This document shows positions 1 to 10,055 of a stretch of 35,336 bases of DNA, piece by piece. The stretch covers positions 1 to 35,336 of the forward strand of contig JAEUBA010000166.1 in assembly GCA_018257865.1 (NCBI GenBank). Reading direction: 5' to 3'. Each line of letters opens with the position of its first letter. The stretch's first letter is position 1. Both the position numbers and the translations under genes were made by a program. This stretch comes from Stereocaulon alpinum. Its lineage: Eukaryota; Ascomycota; Lecanoromycetes; Lecanorales; Stereocaulaceae. Under the pieces are notes generated by a model that was not told the origin of the DNA, did no database searches, and saw only the letters and a list, made by a program, of their open reading frames with translations.

Positions 1-184
1 AGAGCGCTTAGTATAATATTAAAGAATATAGTTAAGAGTTACCGGTGTTAAGGAGGCCTAGGGTATAATCCCTAGACTAAAAGTAATTATATTATTAAGG
101 ATAAGCGGGAGTTTTTATCTAGGCACTATACTATGGTTTCTCTTACGGCTAGGAAAGGTATACTACGTATACTATCTACTAGTT
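1..184. other. Unassigned AT-rich sequence at left edge
   Basis: No coding frame or repeat partner was recognised. The stretch keeps a few CA and TG dinucleotides (for example near 105-135 and 185), so it is less completely mutated than the elements to its right. It may be the 3' region of another LINE, since a LINE 3' end follows directly, but no similarity to the 3' regions of LINE1 or LINE2 is visible. Confidence 0.3.
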
Positions 185-264
185 TCACAAATAATGTAAT
201 AGAACACCCTCATTAGTATATATAGATACTAGAATAGGCGTATAAACCAATCAATCAATCAATC
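185..264 (+). mobile_element. LINE 3'-end fragment with AATC tail (LINE0)
   Basis: The sequence from about 200 to 264 matches the 3' termini of LINE1 (3,712-3,774) and, reversed, LINE2 (4,332-4,400). The shared core reads tagatactagaataggcg and is followed by a tetranucleotide AATC tail. Weaker similarity extends to about 185. Only the end of the element is present, as in a severely 5'-truncated insertion or a relative whose body has diverged. Its tail abuts the gypsy RNase H fragment at 265. Confidence 0.7.
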
Positions 265-466
265 AAGTAATTTCGAAATTAAAAGTAGTAAGCTTTAGCG
301 CCTACTTAACTTACTAAGAATTTAACTACTTCTACTTTATAAAGCCCTTAAGATTATTATAATTAGTAAAAACCTTAATAGTAAATAGGCTACCTTTTAG
401 GTAGTACCGCTACTATTTTATTACTACTACTATAGTAAGTAATTCTTAGTTATAAACCTTATAATT
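265..466 (-). pseudogene. Ty3/gypsy RNase H fragment (G1, C-terminal part)
   Basis: Read on the minus strand, this decodes to the second half of a gypsy RNase H domain, with recognisable KELLAIV, a tract resembling RYYLEGSPF, an LTDYNNLKGF-like tract (D mutated to N) and the end around TFNFEIT. It closely matches the RNase H of element F at 35,091-35,290. Stops replace CAG and TGG codons. It ends at 466 in aaaccttataatt, whose complement also ends the other RNase H half at 4,319-4,331. The two halves are therefore one element split at that site. Confidence 0.85.
454..466. repeat. LINE target-site duplication 1, copy at LINE1 5' end
   Basis: The 13 bases aaaccttataatt lie immediately before the 5' end of LINE1. 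Their exact reverse complement, aattataaggttt, lies at 4,319-4,331 against the 3' tail of LINE2. In the uninterrupted gypsy sequence of element F the site occurs once. This makes it a target-site duplication now shared between two different LINE copies. Confidence 0.8.
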
Positions 467-479
467 AAGGGTGAATATA

Positions 480-1000
480 TAGTCGTAGGAGACTTTAACC
501 TATACTACTCGTACTAGAATAACTTAGGACGAATAATATACTACGCTATAGTAGACGAGCTGCTAGAGGTAGTAGGAGAGAGAGGTATAGTTTTAAGACT
601 ACCGGAGAAGGTAGTTATATAGTAGAATAGGGGCTTAGAGAGTACTATTAACCTTATATTCCTAACCGAAGGCGCGTATAATATAATAGTAAAGTACGGG
701 GTAAGGAATAACCTTAATATAGGATTAGACTATATACTAATTATTATAGAGCTAAAATAGATATAGAGCGAACACCTAGTACGCTAGAAGAGGGCTTAGA
801 AAAGGATAGAGGCGAAGGTAACTAAGGAGGAAATCTAGTAATATATAAAGATCCTAAATAAAGTAATAAGCCGGTACTTAGTAGACTTTAAAGATATAAT
901 TAACTAGTATATTAATAGACTTATAGCTATATTATAAGAGGTAATAGAAGATACTATTCTATATAAGGAACTATATATAGGGGCTAAGCTATATTAGAAT
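480..1000 (+). pseudogene. LINE1 endonuclease (EEP domain) relic
   Basis: The plus-strand frame shows VVGDFNLYYSY followed by a stop where the family usually has Trp (TGG to TAG). This is the catalytic GDFN motif of the endonuclease/exonuclease/phosphatase domain of LINE ORF2. Downstream, STINLIFLTEGAYNI and a following region with Asp and His-type positions match the same frame in LINE2. The N-terminal part with the catalytic Glu is missing because of 5' truncation. Many stops make it non-coding now. Confidence 0.8.
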
Positions 1001-1769
1001 AGGGTATATATAAGGGTAACTAAAGTATTATAGGTAGCGCTTAAGGCCTACTACTATAGTAGGAACGTAGAAACTAAGGAAGCCCTCTATTAAGCTAAAA
1101 GGGAAAAGGTTACTACCCTATAGAAGGTTAGGATAATAGCTTTTAGAGAGGGAGTCTATAAGGTATTACTAAGACTAAGAGGAGTATAGTAGCTTATTAA
1201 GTAAGGAAGGGAAAGGAGTATATACCCTAAAGAGCTACTATAATTCCCAGCTATTAAAAACGGAAATAGGAATAAAGTAATAAACTTTAAGGGAAAGGTA
1301 AAGGCCCTAAAAAAGGTCCTCTTCCTACCTCTACCCTTAGTAGACTTAATAGATATAGAGGGGGCCGACTACCTAAAATCTATAGTAATAGATAGTAAGA
1401 TTACCTTAAAGGAGGTAAAGGATATAATTTAATACCTAGTAGTAGATAAGGCCCTAAGGATTTTAAGAATCCTAAATAGGTTCCTAAGAGTAGTATATAT
1501 AAAGATAATAGAGATATTTAGAAGGATATTTTAAGTATACTTAGACTATAGGTACTACCTAAAGAAGTTCTAAGAGGCGAATATAGTAATATTAAAGAAA
1601 CTAAAAAAGACTAACTATTTAAAGCCTAAAGTATACTAGCCTATTATATTACTAGATATACTTAAGAAAGTATTAGAGATAGTAATAGCGAAATATCTTA
1701 GTAGAATAGCTAAAAGGAATTACCTACTCTTAAAATACTAAATAAGGGGTAGAAAGAGATACTTAATAG

Positions 1770-2330
1770 AAATAATCTTAAAGACTATTATAGATTTAGT
1801 TTATATAATATAAAACTAAGGTAAAGATAACGTAGCGAGCCTACTATTACTAGATATAGTAAGGGTATTTAATAATATATCTTATAAAAGGCTACTCTAT
1901 AACCTAAAGATAAAAGGAATCCCTAAGGGAATTATTTAGTAGACTATAAGCTTCCTTAAAGATAAAGTAATATTAATTACTCTAAGAGGTAAAACTAGCT
2001 TAGTAGAGGTAGTAGAGATAGGGATTCTATAAGGATTACTTATATTACTAATTCTATTTCTCTTCTTTAATATACTACTAATTAAAGTATACTTAAAAGT
2101 AAAAATCTTAGTATAAGTAGGAGGATTTATAGATAATATATACCTACTAGTATATAGTAAAATAATAGAAATAAACTATAGATAGCTAGAATAGGCCTAT
2201 AAGCTCTACTAAATATAAGTAAAAATATATAAGGCGACGTTTACGCCTTAAAAGTATAAACTAGTATATCTATTATACGCCCCTAAAAGGTTTAATATAA
2301 AGGAGATAGTATAATTTAGTAATATAAAGG
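1770..2330 (+). pseudogene. LINE1 reverse transcriptase relic
   Basis: The plus frame preserves LINE reverse transcriptase blocks in order: a LLLDIVRVFNNISYKRLL-like block (family DxxxAFDxV), YNLKIKGIPKGII, SFLKDK, a GIL-stop-GLLILLILFLFF block (family PQGSPLSPILF), and GGFIDNIYLLVYS. The last is the F-x-D-D catalytic box with its second Asp changed to Asn by G-to-A. The block order and spacing identify it as non-LTR. It cannot be active as it stands. Confidence 0.85.
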
Positions 2331-3189
2331 TTAAGCTAAAAGCGAGTATTAAGGTCTTAAGGCTATATATTAATACTAAACTCCGTTAGGGCCTATATAT
2401 AGTATAGGTAAAGGTAAAGGCTACTACTTAAGCTTAGGTAATTAAGTACTTAATAGGGTTAACTTAGGGAGCTATATTTAAGAAGTATAAGAAGGTATAT
2501 AATATAGTAGTAAAGCCTATACTTATATTCGCTACTCTAATATAATATACCCCTACTAAGGGGCGGGGAGCTATAGAAAAGTATATTAAGATACTTATAA
2601 TAATATAGAATAACTACCTAAAGATAGTACTTAGAATATATAAGGTAATACTAGTTTAGGTCTTAGAAGTAAAAGTAGTTATTATACCTATCTAAACCTA
2701 TCTAGACGCTTTAGTTATAAGATACTAAGTACTAAGGGGAGTATACCCCTTAATAATTAAAGGTAACCGCTTAATCTATAGGAGATTATAGGGAAGGAAA
2801 GGAAGGGTACGCCTAATATACTTAACCCTATTACTAGAAAAGAAAGAATAGGCCCTATAGGAGCTTAAGGTAAAAGATTAGGATTAAGTAGTAATAATAA
2901 TAAGGAGGAAGGTATATTAATATAACTTAAAGATAGATATTAAGGAGTATTAAGATATAGGCGTCCTAGCTAAAAAGATATAAAACTAAGTAATAATAAA
3001 ATAGATTAAATAGTAGGAGGTATATAAGGATACTATCCCTAAGTACTCTTATATACCTATATAGAATAAACTATTATTTAGAGAAAGGTATAACTACTAC
3101 CTAAAGCTTAGGAAGGTAGAAAACTTAATAATAATCTAACTCTAAAGTAGGAAAAATAGGTTTAACTACTTCCTTTATAAGGTAAAAGT

Positions 3190-3300
3190 ACTAAGGGTCC
3201 GTAGTACCTACTATAGTTATAGATAGAGAAATTAAGATATAAAGTATATTCTCCTATACTACTTAAAGTTTAGCGATACTTAAAAGGAGCTTATTAAAGA
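3190..3300 (+). pseudogene. LINE1 C-terminal Cys/His segment
   Basis: The frame reads roughly STYYSYR, then stops, then DIKYILLYYLKF. It corresponds to the CxC...HxLxxC zinc-binding tail common at the C-terminus of Tad-like ORF2. Cysteines (TGT/TGC) now read Tyr (TAT/TAC), the change expected from RIP of the opposite strand. The call rests on family knowledge and one visible pattern. Confidence 0.55.
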
Positions 3301-3771
3301 GATAGAGACTTATAATATTAGGATTATATTAGTTAAGGTTACTAGTATAAGAGTAACTATAAGATAACTAGTTAGGTTAGAATTCTTAATATAATATTAA
3401 CTTATTAAAGAATAGCTCTCCTAGTCTAAACTCCTTATTAAAGTAGAACTAGTAATAAAAACCCTAAAGATAAAGAAGCCTAAGTATAGGTAAAAGCTAA
3501 AGGCGGCGGAGCTACTAAAGTATTATAAGGCCTATTAGGGTAATAGAGATTATTATTACTAATATTATAGAGCCTAGCGGTAAGATTAGATAGGCGGAGT
3601 AGAATAATAAGTAAGCTAATAAGCGAAAGTTTTTAGCTAGAAGGGGCGACTTTAGAAAGGTTTCTTTCGCGTTTAGAGGGCCTTTAACCCCCCTAGATTT
3701 CCTAATAATATAAGAGAACACCCTTATTAGTATATATAGATACTAGAATAGGCGTATAAATCAATTAATCA

Positions 3772-3783
3772 ATCTATCTTAAT
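3772..3783. repeat. LINE target-site duplication 2, copy at LINE1 3' end
   Basis: The 12 bases atctatcttaat straddle the end of the LINE1 tail and the start of the gypsy reverse transcriptase piece. Their exact complement, attaagatagat, is at 10,044-10,055 against the 5' end of LINE2. In the gypsy frame the site lies at the YLDD box. The first few bases overlap the AATC tail, so the true duplication may be 9-12 bp. Confidence 0.75.
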
Positions 3784-4331
3784 AATATCTTAATTTATAG
3801 CGCGAACCTAGCGGACTACTAGTAGTATATTTAGTAAGTACTAAAATAATTATATTAATTCTCGCTTTTCGCTAACCTAAAGAAGTATTAGTTTAGTACT
3901 AAACGGGTTAAATTTCTTAGATTTATTATATCTACTAATAGCGTAGTAATAGATTAGGAACGCGTAGCGATAATTAGGGAATAGCTTAGACTAGAGACCT
4001 TTTAAGATATATAAGTCTTTTTAGGCTTTATAAATTTTGACTATAGCTACGCCTCTAACCGACTTACTTAAAGGTAGTAAGGATAGGAAAAAGGTAGGTT
4101 AAATTTAGTAGAATAATAGTACTAAAGGTACTTTTTAAAAGCTTTAGGATATCTTTTCTAGTATACCGTTTCTACGCTACTTTAACCTAGAAGTAAAGTT
4201 ACGTATAGAAACTAACGCCTCTAACTTTACTATTATAGTAGTACTTACGTAGCTAGATAATAATAGCTACTAGTACCTAATTACCTTTTAGTCTTAAAAG
4301 ATAATTCCTATAGAGTAGAATTATAAGGTTT
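3775..4331 (+). pseudogene. Ty3/gypsy RT C-terminus to RNase H start (G1 middle piece, inverted)
   Basis: The plus frame starts exactly at the catalytic box, now YLNNILIYS (family YLDD), and continues through VKFLRFIIST, VFLGFINF, PFLRYFNLEVKLRIETNASN (start of RNase H), YLITF, stop, S, stop, KIIPIE, to the break at 4,331. It joins in frame to the minus-strand pieces at 10,044-10,480 (RT start) and 265-466 (rest of RNase H). It lies on the opposite strand from both, so it has been flipped. Both catalytic Asp codons read Asn. Confidence 0.88.
4319..4331. repeat. LINE target-site duplication 1, copy at LINE2 3' end
   Basis: aattataaggttt directly precedes the inverted LINE2 tail (4,332 onward). 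It is the complement of the bases before the 5' end of LINE1 (454-466). Confidence 0.8.
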
Positions 4332-4445
4332 GATTAATTGATTAATTTATACGCCTATTCTAGTATCTATATATACTAATAAGGGTATTCTCTTATATTA
4401 TTAGGAAATCTAAGGGGGTTAAAGGCCCTCTAGACGCGAAAGAAA

Positions 4446-4450
4446 CCTTT
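4446..4450. repeat. 5-bp target duplication left of solo LTR
   Basis: ccttt occurs here and again at 4,724-4,728. The matching LINE1 sequence (complement of about 3,645-3,670) has the site once, uninterrupted. This confirms an LTR-element insertion into LINE2. Confidence 0.85.
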
Positions 4451-4723
4451 GTTACAGCTCGCCTAGAGGTAATCGTAGGAGAAGGCAGCTTTGAAGAAAA
4501 CTACCTTATATTAGGATTTAGCTAATAGGCTACGCTTAGTATCTAGAAAATAGGACGAAGAAGAAAGGAAAGAGCTAGTAAGCTTATAAGCCTAAATACC
4601 CCTAGGGCTAGCTCGCCGCTAGTCCCTATCCGGGAACCGTATTAACTAGTATACTAAGCTATCTCTATACCAATACGCTACCTCTATACTAGTAGTAGGG
4701 CCTCTAGATTAGGATTATAATAA
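4451..4723 (-). mobile_element. Solo LTR of the element-A gypsy family inside LINE2
   Basis: The 273 bases match, in reverse orientation, the LTRs of element A (21,972-22,247 and 28,160-28,435). They begin with gttacagctcgcc and end with gattataataa. No internal sequence is present and both sides carry the ccttt duplication, as after LTR-LTR recombination. The first 50 bases keep CA and TG dinucleotides (caGCTC, ggCAGCTTTG) that the remainder has lost. Confidence 0.9.
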
Positions 4724-4728
4724 CCTTT
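4724..4728. repeat. 5-bp target duplication right of solo LTR
   Basis: Second copy of ccttt; LINE2 sequence resumes directly after the LTR. Confidence 0.85.
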
Positions 4729-5849
4729 CTAGAGTCGCCCCTTCTAGCTAAAAACTTTCGCTTATTAGCTTACTTATTATTCTACTCCGCCTATCTAATC
4801 TTACCGCTAGGCTCTATAATATTAGTAATAATAATCTCTATTACCCTAATAGGCCCTATAATACTTTAGTAGCTCCGCCGCCTTTAGCTTCTACCTATAC
4901 TTAAGCTTCTTTATCTTTAGGGTTTTTATTACTAGTTCTACTCTAATAAGGAGTTTAGACTAGGAGAGCTATTCCCTAGTAAGTTAATACTATATTAGGA
5001 ATCCTAACCTAACTAGCTATCTTATAACTACTCTTATACTAGTAACCTTAACTAGTATAGTCTTAATATTATAAGTCTCTACCTCTTTAATAAGCTCCTT
5101 TTAAGTATCGCTAAGCTTTAGGTAGTATAGGAGAATATACTTTATATCTTAATTCCTCTATCTATAACTATAGCAGGTACTATAGACCCCTAGTACTTTT
5201 ACCTTATAAAGGAAGTAGTTAAACCTATTCTTTCTACTTTAGAGTTAGACTACTATTAAGCTTTCTACCTTCCTAAGCTTTAGGTAGTAGTTATATCTTT
5301 CTCTAAATAATAGTTTATTCTATATAAGTATATAAAAGTACTTAGGGATAGTATTCTTATATACCTCCTACTACTTAATCTACTTTACTATTACTTAGCC
5401 TTATATCTTTTTAGCTAGGATACCTATATCTTAATACTCCTTAATATCTATCTTTAAGTTATATTAATATACCTTCCTCCTTATTATTATTACTATTTAA
5501 TTCTAATCCTTTACCTTAAGCTCCTATAGGGCCTATTCTTCCTTTTCTAGTAATAAGATTAAGTATATTAGGCGCGCTTTTCTTCTCCTTCTCTATAGTC
5601 TCCTATAGATTAAGTAGTTACCTTTAATTATTAAGGGGTATACTCCCCTTAGTACTTAGTATCTTATAACTAGGGTATCTAAATAGGTTTAGATAGGTAT
5701 AATAACTACTTCCGCTTCTAAGACTTAGACTAGTATTACCTTATATACTCTAAGTACTATTTATAGGTAGTTATTCTATATTATTATAAGCGTCTTAATA
5801 TACTTTTCTATAACTCCCTACCCCCTAGTAGGGGTATACTATATTAGAG

Positions 5850-6650
5850 TAGCGAATATAAGTATAGGCCTTACTACTATACTATATATCTTCTTATACT
5901 TCTTAAATATAGCTTCCTAAGTTAACCTTACTAAGTACTTAATTACCTAGGCTTAAGTAGTAGCCTTTACCTTTACTTATATTATATATAGGCCTTAACG
6001 GAGTTTAGTATTAATATATAGCCCTAAGACCCTAATACTTACTTCTAACTTAACCTCTATATTACTAAATTATACCGTCTTTTTTATATTAAACCTTTTA
6101 GGGGTATATAATAGATATACTAGTTTATACTTTTAAGGCGTAAATATCGCCCTATATATTTTCGCCTATATTTAGTAGAGCTTATAGGCCTATTCTAGCT
6201 ATTTATAGTTCGTTTCTATTATCTTACTATATACTAGTAGGTATATATTATCTACGAATCCTCCTACTTATATTAAGATTTTTACTTTTAAGTATACTTT
6301 AATTAGTAGTATATTAAAGAAGAGAAATAGAATTAGTAATATAAGTAATCCTTATAGAATTCTTATCTTTACTACCTCTACTAAGCTAGTTTTACCTCCT
6401 AAAGTAATTAATATCGCTCTATCTTTAAGGAAGCTTATAGTCTACTAAATAATTCCCTTAGAAATTCCTTTTATTTTTAGGATATAGAGTAGTCTTTTAT
6501 AAGATATATTATTAAATACCCCTATTATATTTAGTAATAATAGGCTCGCTATATTATCTTTACCTTAGTTCTATATTATATAGACTAAATCTATAATAGT
6601 CTTTAAGGCTATTTCTATTAAGTATCTCTTTTTACCCCCTATTTAGTATT
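5850..6650 (-). pseudogene. LINE2 reverse transcriptase relic
   Basis: On the minus strand this region is the homologue of LINE1 1,770-2,560 and shows the same block order. The GGF-x-D-N box falls near 6,240-6,270. Stops and Asp-to-Asn changes resemble those of LINE1, but not every mutated site is the same, so the copies were mutated at least partly independently. Confidence 0.8.
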
Positions 6651-7599
6651 TTAAGAGTAGGTAATTCCTTTTAGCTATTCTACTAAGATATTTTACTATT
6701 ACTATCTCTAATACTTTCTTAAGTATATCTAGTAATATAATAGGCTAGTATACTTTAAGCTCTAAATAGTTAGTCTTTTTTAGTTTCTTTAATATTATTA
6801 TATTCGCCTCTTAGAACTTCTTTAGGTAGTACCTATAGTCTAAGTACGCTTAAAATATCCTTCTAAATATCTCTATTATCTCTATATATACTACTCTTAG
6901 GAACTTATTTAGGATCTCTAAAATCCTTAGGGCCTTATCTACTATTAAGTACTAGATTATATTCTTTACCTTTTTTAAGGTAATCTTACTATCTATTATT
7001 ATAAGTTCTAAGTAGTTAGCCCCCTCTATATCTATTAAGTCTACTAGGGGTAGAGGTAGGAAAAGGACTCTCCTTAAGGCCTCTATCTTCCCTTTAAAGT
7101 CTATTACTTTATTCCTATTTCCGTCTTTAATAGCTAGGAATTACGGTAGCTCTTTAAGATATATACTCCTTTTTCTTCCCTACTTAATAAGTTACTATAC
7201 TCCTCTTAGTTTTAGTAATACTTTATAGACTCCCTCTTTAAAAGCTATTATCTTAACCTTTTATAAGGTAGTAACCTTTTCCCTTTTAGCCTAATAGAGG
7301 GCTTTCTTAGTTTCTACGTTCCTACTATAGTAGTAGGCCTTAAGTACTACCTATAATACTTTAGTTACCCTTATATATACCCCGTTCTAATATAGCTTAG
7401 CCCCTATATATAGTTCCTTATATAGGATAGTATCTTCTATTACCTCTTATAATATAGCTATAAGCCTATTAATATATTAGTTAATTATATCTTTAAAGTC
7501 TACTAAGTACCGGCTTATTACTTTATTTAGGATCTTTATATATTACTAGATTTCCTCCTTAATTACCTTCGCCTCTATCCTTTTCTAAGCCCTCTTCTA

Positions 7600-8300
7600 A
7601 CGTACTAGGCGTTCGCTCTATATCTATTCTAGCTCTATAATAATTAGTATATAGTCTAATCTTATATTAAGGTTATTCCTTATCCTATACTTTACTATTA
7701 TATTATACGCGCCTTCGGTTAGGAATATAAGGTTAATAGTACTCTCTAAGCCCTTATTCTACTATATAACTACCTTCTTTAGTAGTCTTAGAATTATACC
7801 TCTCTCTCCTACTACCTCTAGTAGCTTATCTACTATAGCGTAGTATATTATTCGTCTTAAGTTATTCTAGTATAGGTAGTATAGGTTAAAGTCTCCTATA
7901 ATTATATATTTACCCTTATTCCCTAGCGCTTCCTCTAGTTTTAGGATAATTATTAGATTATCCTTTAATATATAGCTTACTAGTAAGGGGTTATAGATAT
8001 TATATACCTATACCCTCTCCTCTAGCAGCCCTCCGGTATTCTCTATCTTATCTTTAATATCCTTCTAAGTCCTTATAACTTAGATCTATAATAAGTATAA
8101 GTCGCCTCCCTAGTATTCTACCCCTTAGTTATTAGGATCTATCCTCTTATTTATATAGAAATACGTCCTAGCCTCTAAGTTTCCTCTATAGGCTAAGTAG
8201 AATCTACTTATACTTATATTATATAAGGTTCTATTTATTAGGTTATATATTAGCTCCTAAATTACTAATACGTCTATATCTTTTATGTCTTTATTTTTAA
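7600..8300 (-). pseudogene. LINE2 endonuclease (EEP domain) relic, complete N-terminus
   Basis: The minus-strand frame begins around DIDVLVI, stop, EL, the family's QE metal-binding box with Gln (CAG) turned into a stop. It passes FYLAYRGNLEART, VYNIYNPLL and IIIGDFNLYYLY, then the same SxINLIFLT block as LINE1. This supplies the N-terminal catalytic half absent from LINE1 and confirms the ORF2 assignment. Now non-coding. Confidence 0.8.
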
Positions 8301-8399
8301 GAAGTAGTACTATTACTATATCCTTCTTCCTCTATATATTATACTATAGTATTTTTAGGTAGGGTATATCCCTTATTAGGTAAGGGCCGCTTAGACGTT

Positions 8400-9880
8400 C
8401 TCCTATATTTAGGTAGTTTTAATAGTCTTTACTACTCCTAAAGTCTACTTAAGGGTATTTATTAGACTAATCCTCTCTATAGATAGGGGTTATTACCCTT
8501 ACTTTACCTTAGAGAGGGTTATTAGTTATCCCCTCTTCGCTATCTCCCTAATTCCTTTCTAAGGCTTATCTATTATATCCTCTAAGGCCTTCCTCTTCTC
8601 TTTAGAGATTACTTTATACTACCCTTCTAAGCTAGTCCCTCTTAGTATTACTAGTATAGGCCCTACTAAGTATTACTTTAGAGTCTCTTTAAAGTATTTT
8701 AGCTTATACTTAATTCTCTACTTAGCCTTAGTATTCTCCTTCTATTAGATTAAGTAGGTTTTACTTTATACTAAGTACTCCCCTTTATATACTATATACT
8801 TAGGCTTACTACTAGCTCTTTCTATATAATTATTAGTTATATAGTTTTAGGCGTATATCCTATAGTAGGTAGGGTATTTATACGCCTTAGTAATATATCT
8901 ATACCTATAGTAGTTAAAGTATTACTTAGGGGCGGCCTCTTTTTCCTAGTAATTATAGAAAAGGAGGCTATTCTCTACTACTATTCCCTCTATAATAAGT
9001 TAGTTCGCCGCTTCTAGGCTTAGGACCTTAATTATTATTATAAAGAACCTCTTCTCCCTCCTAAGTATATCTAGCTTCGACGTAAATATAGGCTACTTAA
9101 CCTTTATTATCTCTAACTCTAAGTAGAGCTTCCTATTATCTTTCTTTAGAGTTTTAAAGACCCCCTATTAATTCTTTATATTTATTATCTTTTCTACTCT
9201 ATAGACCGCTATTATTACTATCTTTTAGAGTACCCTTACTAACCTATAGAGTCTCCTTACCTATCTATTATCCTTTTCTAGCTCTTCTCTAGCCTTTACT
9301 AAAGCTATCTAGAGAATAATATCCCTCCCTATAGTCCTCTTTACTATAATAATCTCTTTAGTCGCCCCTCCTACTCCCCTAAATATCTATACTAGTTAAG
9401 GGAGGGTTATTATAGCTATCTATATCTTCTCGCTATTATTATTAATCTTAATAGTTATCTACTTCGCTTTCTTAATATCTTCTACCCTAGGTATTACTAA
9501 GTAGATAGTATTTTAGCCTTTTTAGGCTATATAGGCTATATCCGCTTAGCTACTATTTACCCTTTTAGTTAGGTAGTCTTTATATGTTAATTAGCTACGA
9601 TACTCCTTTATAATATATCTTTTAGCGGTATTCTCCTATATATATTCTATAATCCTTTCTACTACGTTCTAGAAAAAGCTTTATATAGTCTTATTTATAT
9701 TCGCTTATAGTATTTCCTAGACCTTCTCTATAAACTCTAGTAGCGCCTATTTCGTAGCCTTTATATACTATATTCTTTCTTTAATTCTTTCCCTACCTTA
9801 AGGGCTATATAGATCTTTAGTAGGCCTTTACTACTATCGCTATCGCTCTATTATCGCGTTAGGACGTATCCCTTACTCAC
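8400..9880 (-). pseudogene. LINE2 ORF1 (gag-like) relic with zinc-knuckle remnants
   Basis: Upstream of the endonuclease, the minus frame near 8,800-8,945 reads NYYRYRYITKAYKYPTYYRI followed shortly by NYITNNY. Restoring family cysteines and histidines in principle (Tyr codons TAT/TAC at spaced positions) gives the CxxC...HxxxC pattern of the two or three knuckles that end Tad-type ORF1. The rest, toward 9,880, is basic and stop-rich and was not resolved into domains. The start codon is lost. Confidence 0.6.
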
Positions 9881-10043
9881 CTCTACTATTAACGCTCCCC
9901 TTCTCTCTTCCTTCCCTATCCTATATTATTTTACTAGGTTCGTAGCCTAGTATAATTACTCGTCTAGCCTAGTAGGCCTACTCGCCCGTCGTGCTCGTCG
10001 TCGTCGCTATCGGAGTAATATCTTTAATACTCTATTAGTATCT

Positions 10044-10055
10044 ATTAAGATAGAT
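10044..10055. repeat. LINE target-site duplication 2, copy at LINE2 5' end
   Basis: attaagatagat adjoins the LINE2 5' end. It is the exact complement of atctatcttaat at the LINE1 3' end (3,772-3,783). Confidence 0.75.

Larger units (their letters stand above)
467..3774 (+). mobile_element. LINE1: Tad-like non-LTR retrotransposon, 5'-truncated, RIP-mutated
   Basis: This is a dead LINE of the fungal Tad1 type, about 3.3 kb. It begins inside the second ORF at the apurinic endonuclease motif (GDFNL, near 488-505). It continues through reverse transcriptase (about 1,770-2,300), a Cys/His-rich C-terminal segment (about 3,190-3,300) and a 3' untranslated end with an AATC tail (3,755-3,774). LINE2 carries the same sequence on the opposite strand with several more kilobases upstream, so LINE1 is 5'-truncated. 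Nearly every CA and TG is lost and in-frame TAG/TAA codons abound. The two ends are flanked by different target duplications (see findings). Confidence 0.9.
4332..10043 (-). mobile_element. LINE2: near full-length Tad-like non-LTR retrotransposon, RIP-mutated
   Basis: This is a minus-strand copy of the LINE1 family, about 5.4 kb without the solo LTR inserted at 4,451-4,723. In element order: a 5' region containing a tract rich in CGT/CGA triplets (about 9,985-10,043), an ORF1 relic with zinc-knuckle remnants (about 8,400-9,880), an ORF2 endonuclease (about 7,600-8,300), reverse transcriptase (about 5,850-6,650), a Cys/His segment and an AATC tail (4,332-4,349). The 5' end is set by the gypsy target site at 10,044. 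CpA is almost fully converted, leaving no ATG or long frame. Confidence 0.88.

Noticed and set aside
3515..3721. 68-codon minus-strand open frame with hydrophobic C-terminus
   Set aside because: It lies wholly within the LINE1 3' end on the opposite strand. The hydrophobic look comes from TA-rich codons. No partner frame is kept in LINE2, where stops occur.
9980..10015. CG-rich tract as a GC-rich promoter island
   Set aside because: It is simple CGT/CGA triplet sequence at the 5' end of LINE2. No evidence of host promoter function beyond belonging to the LINE 5' region.
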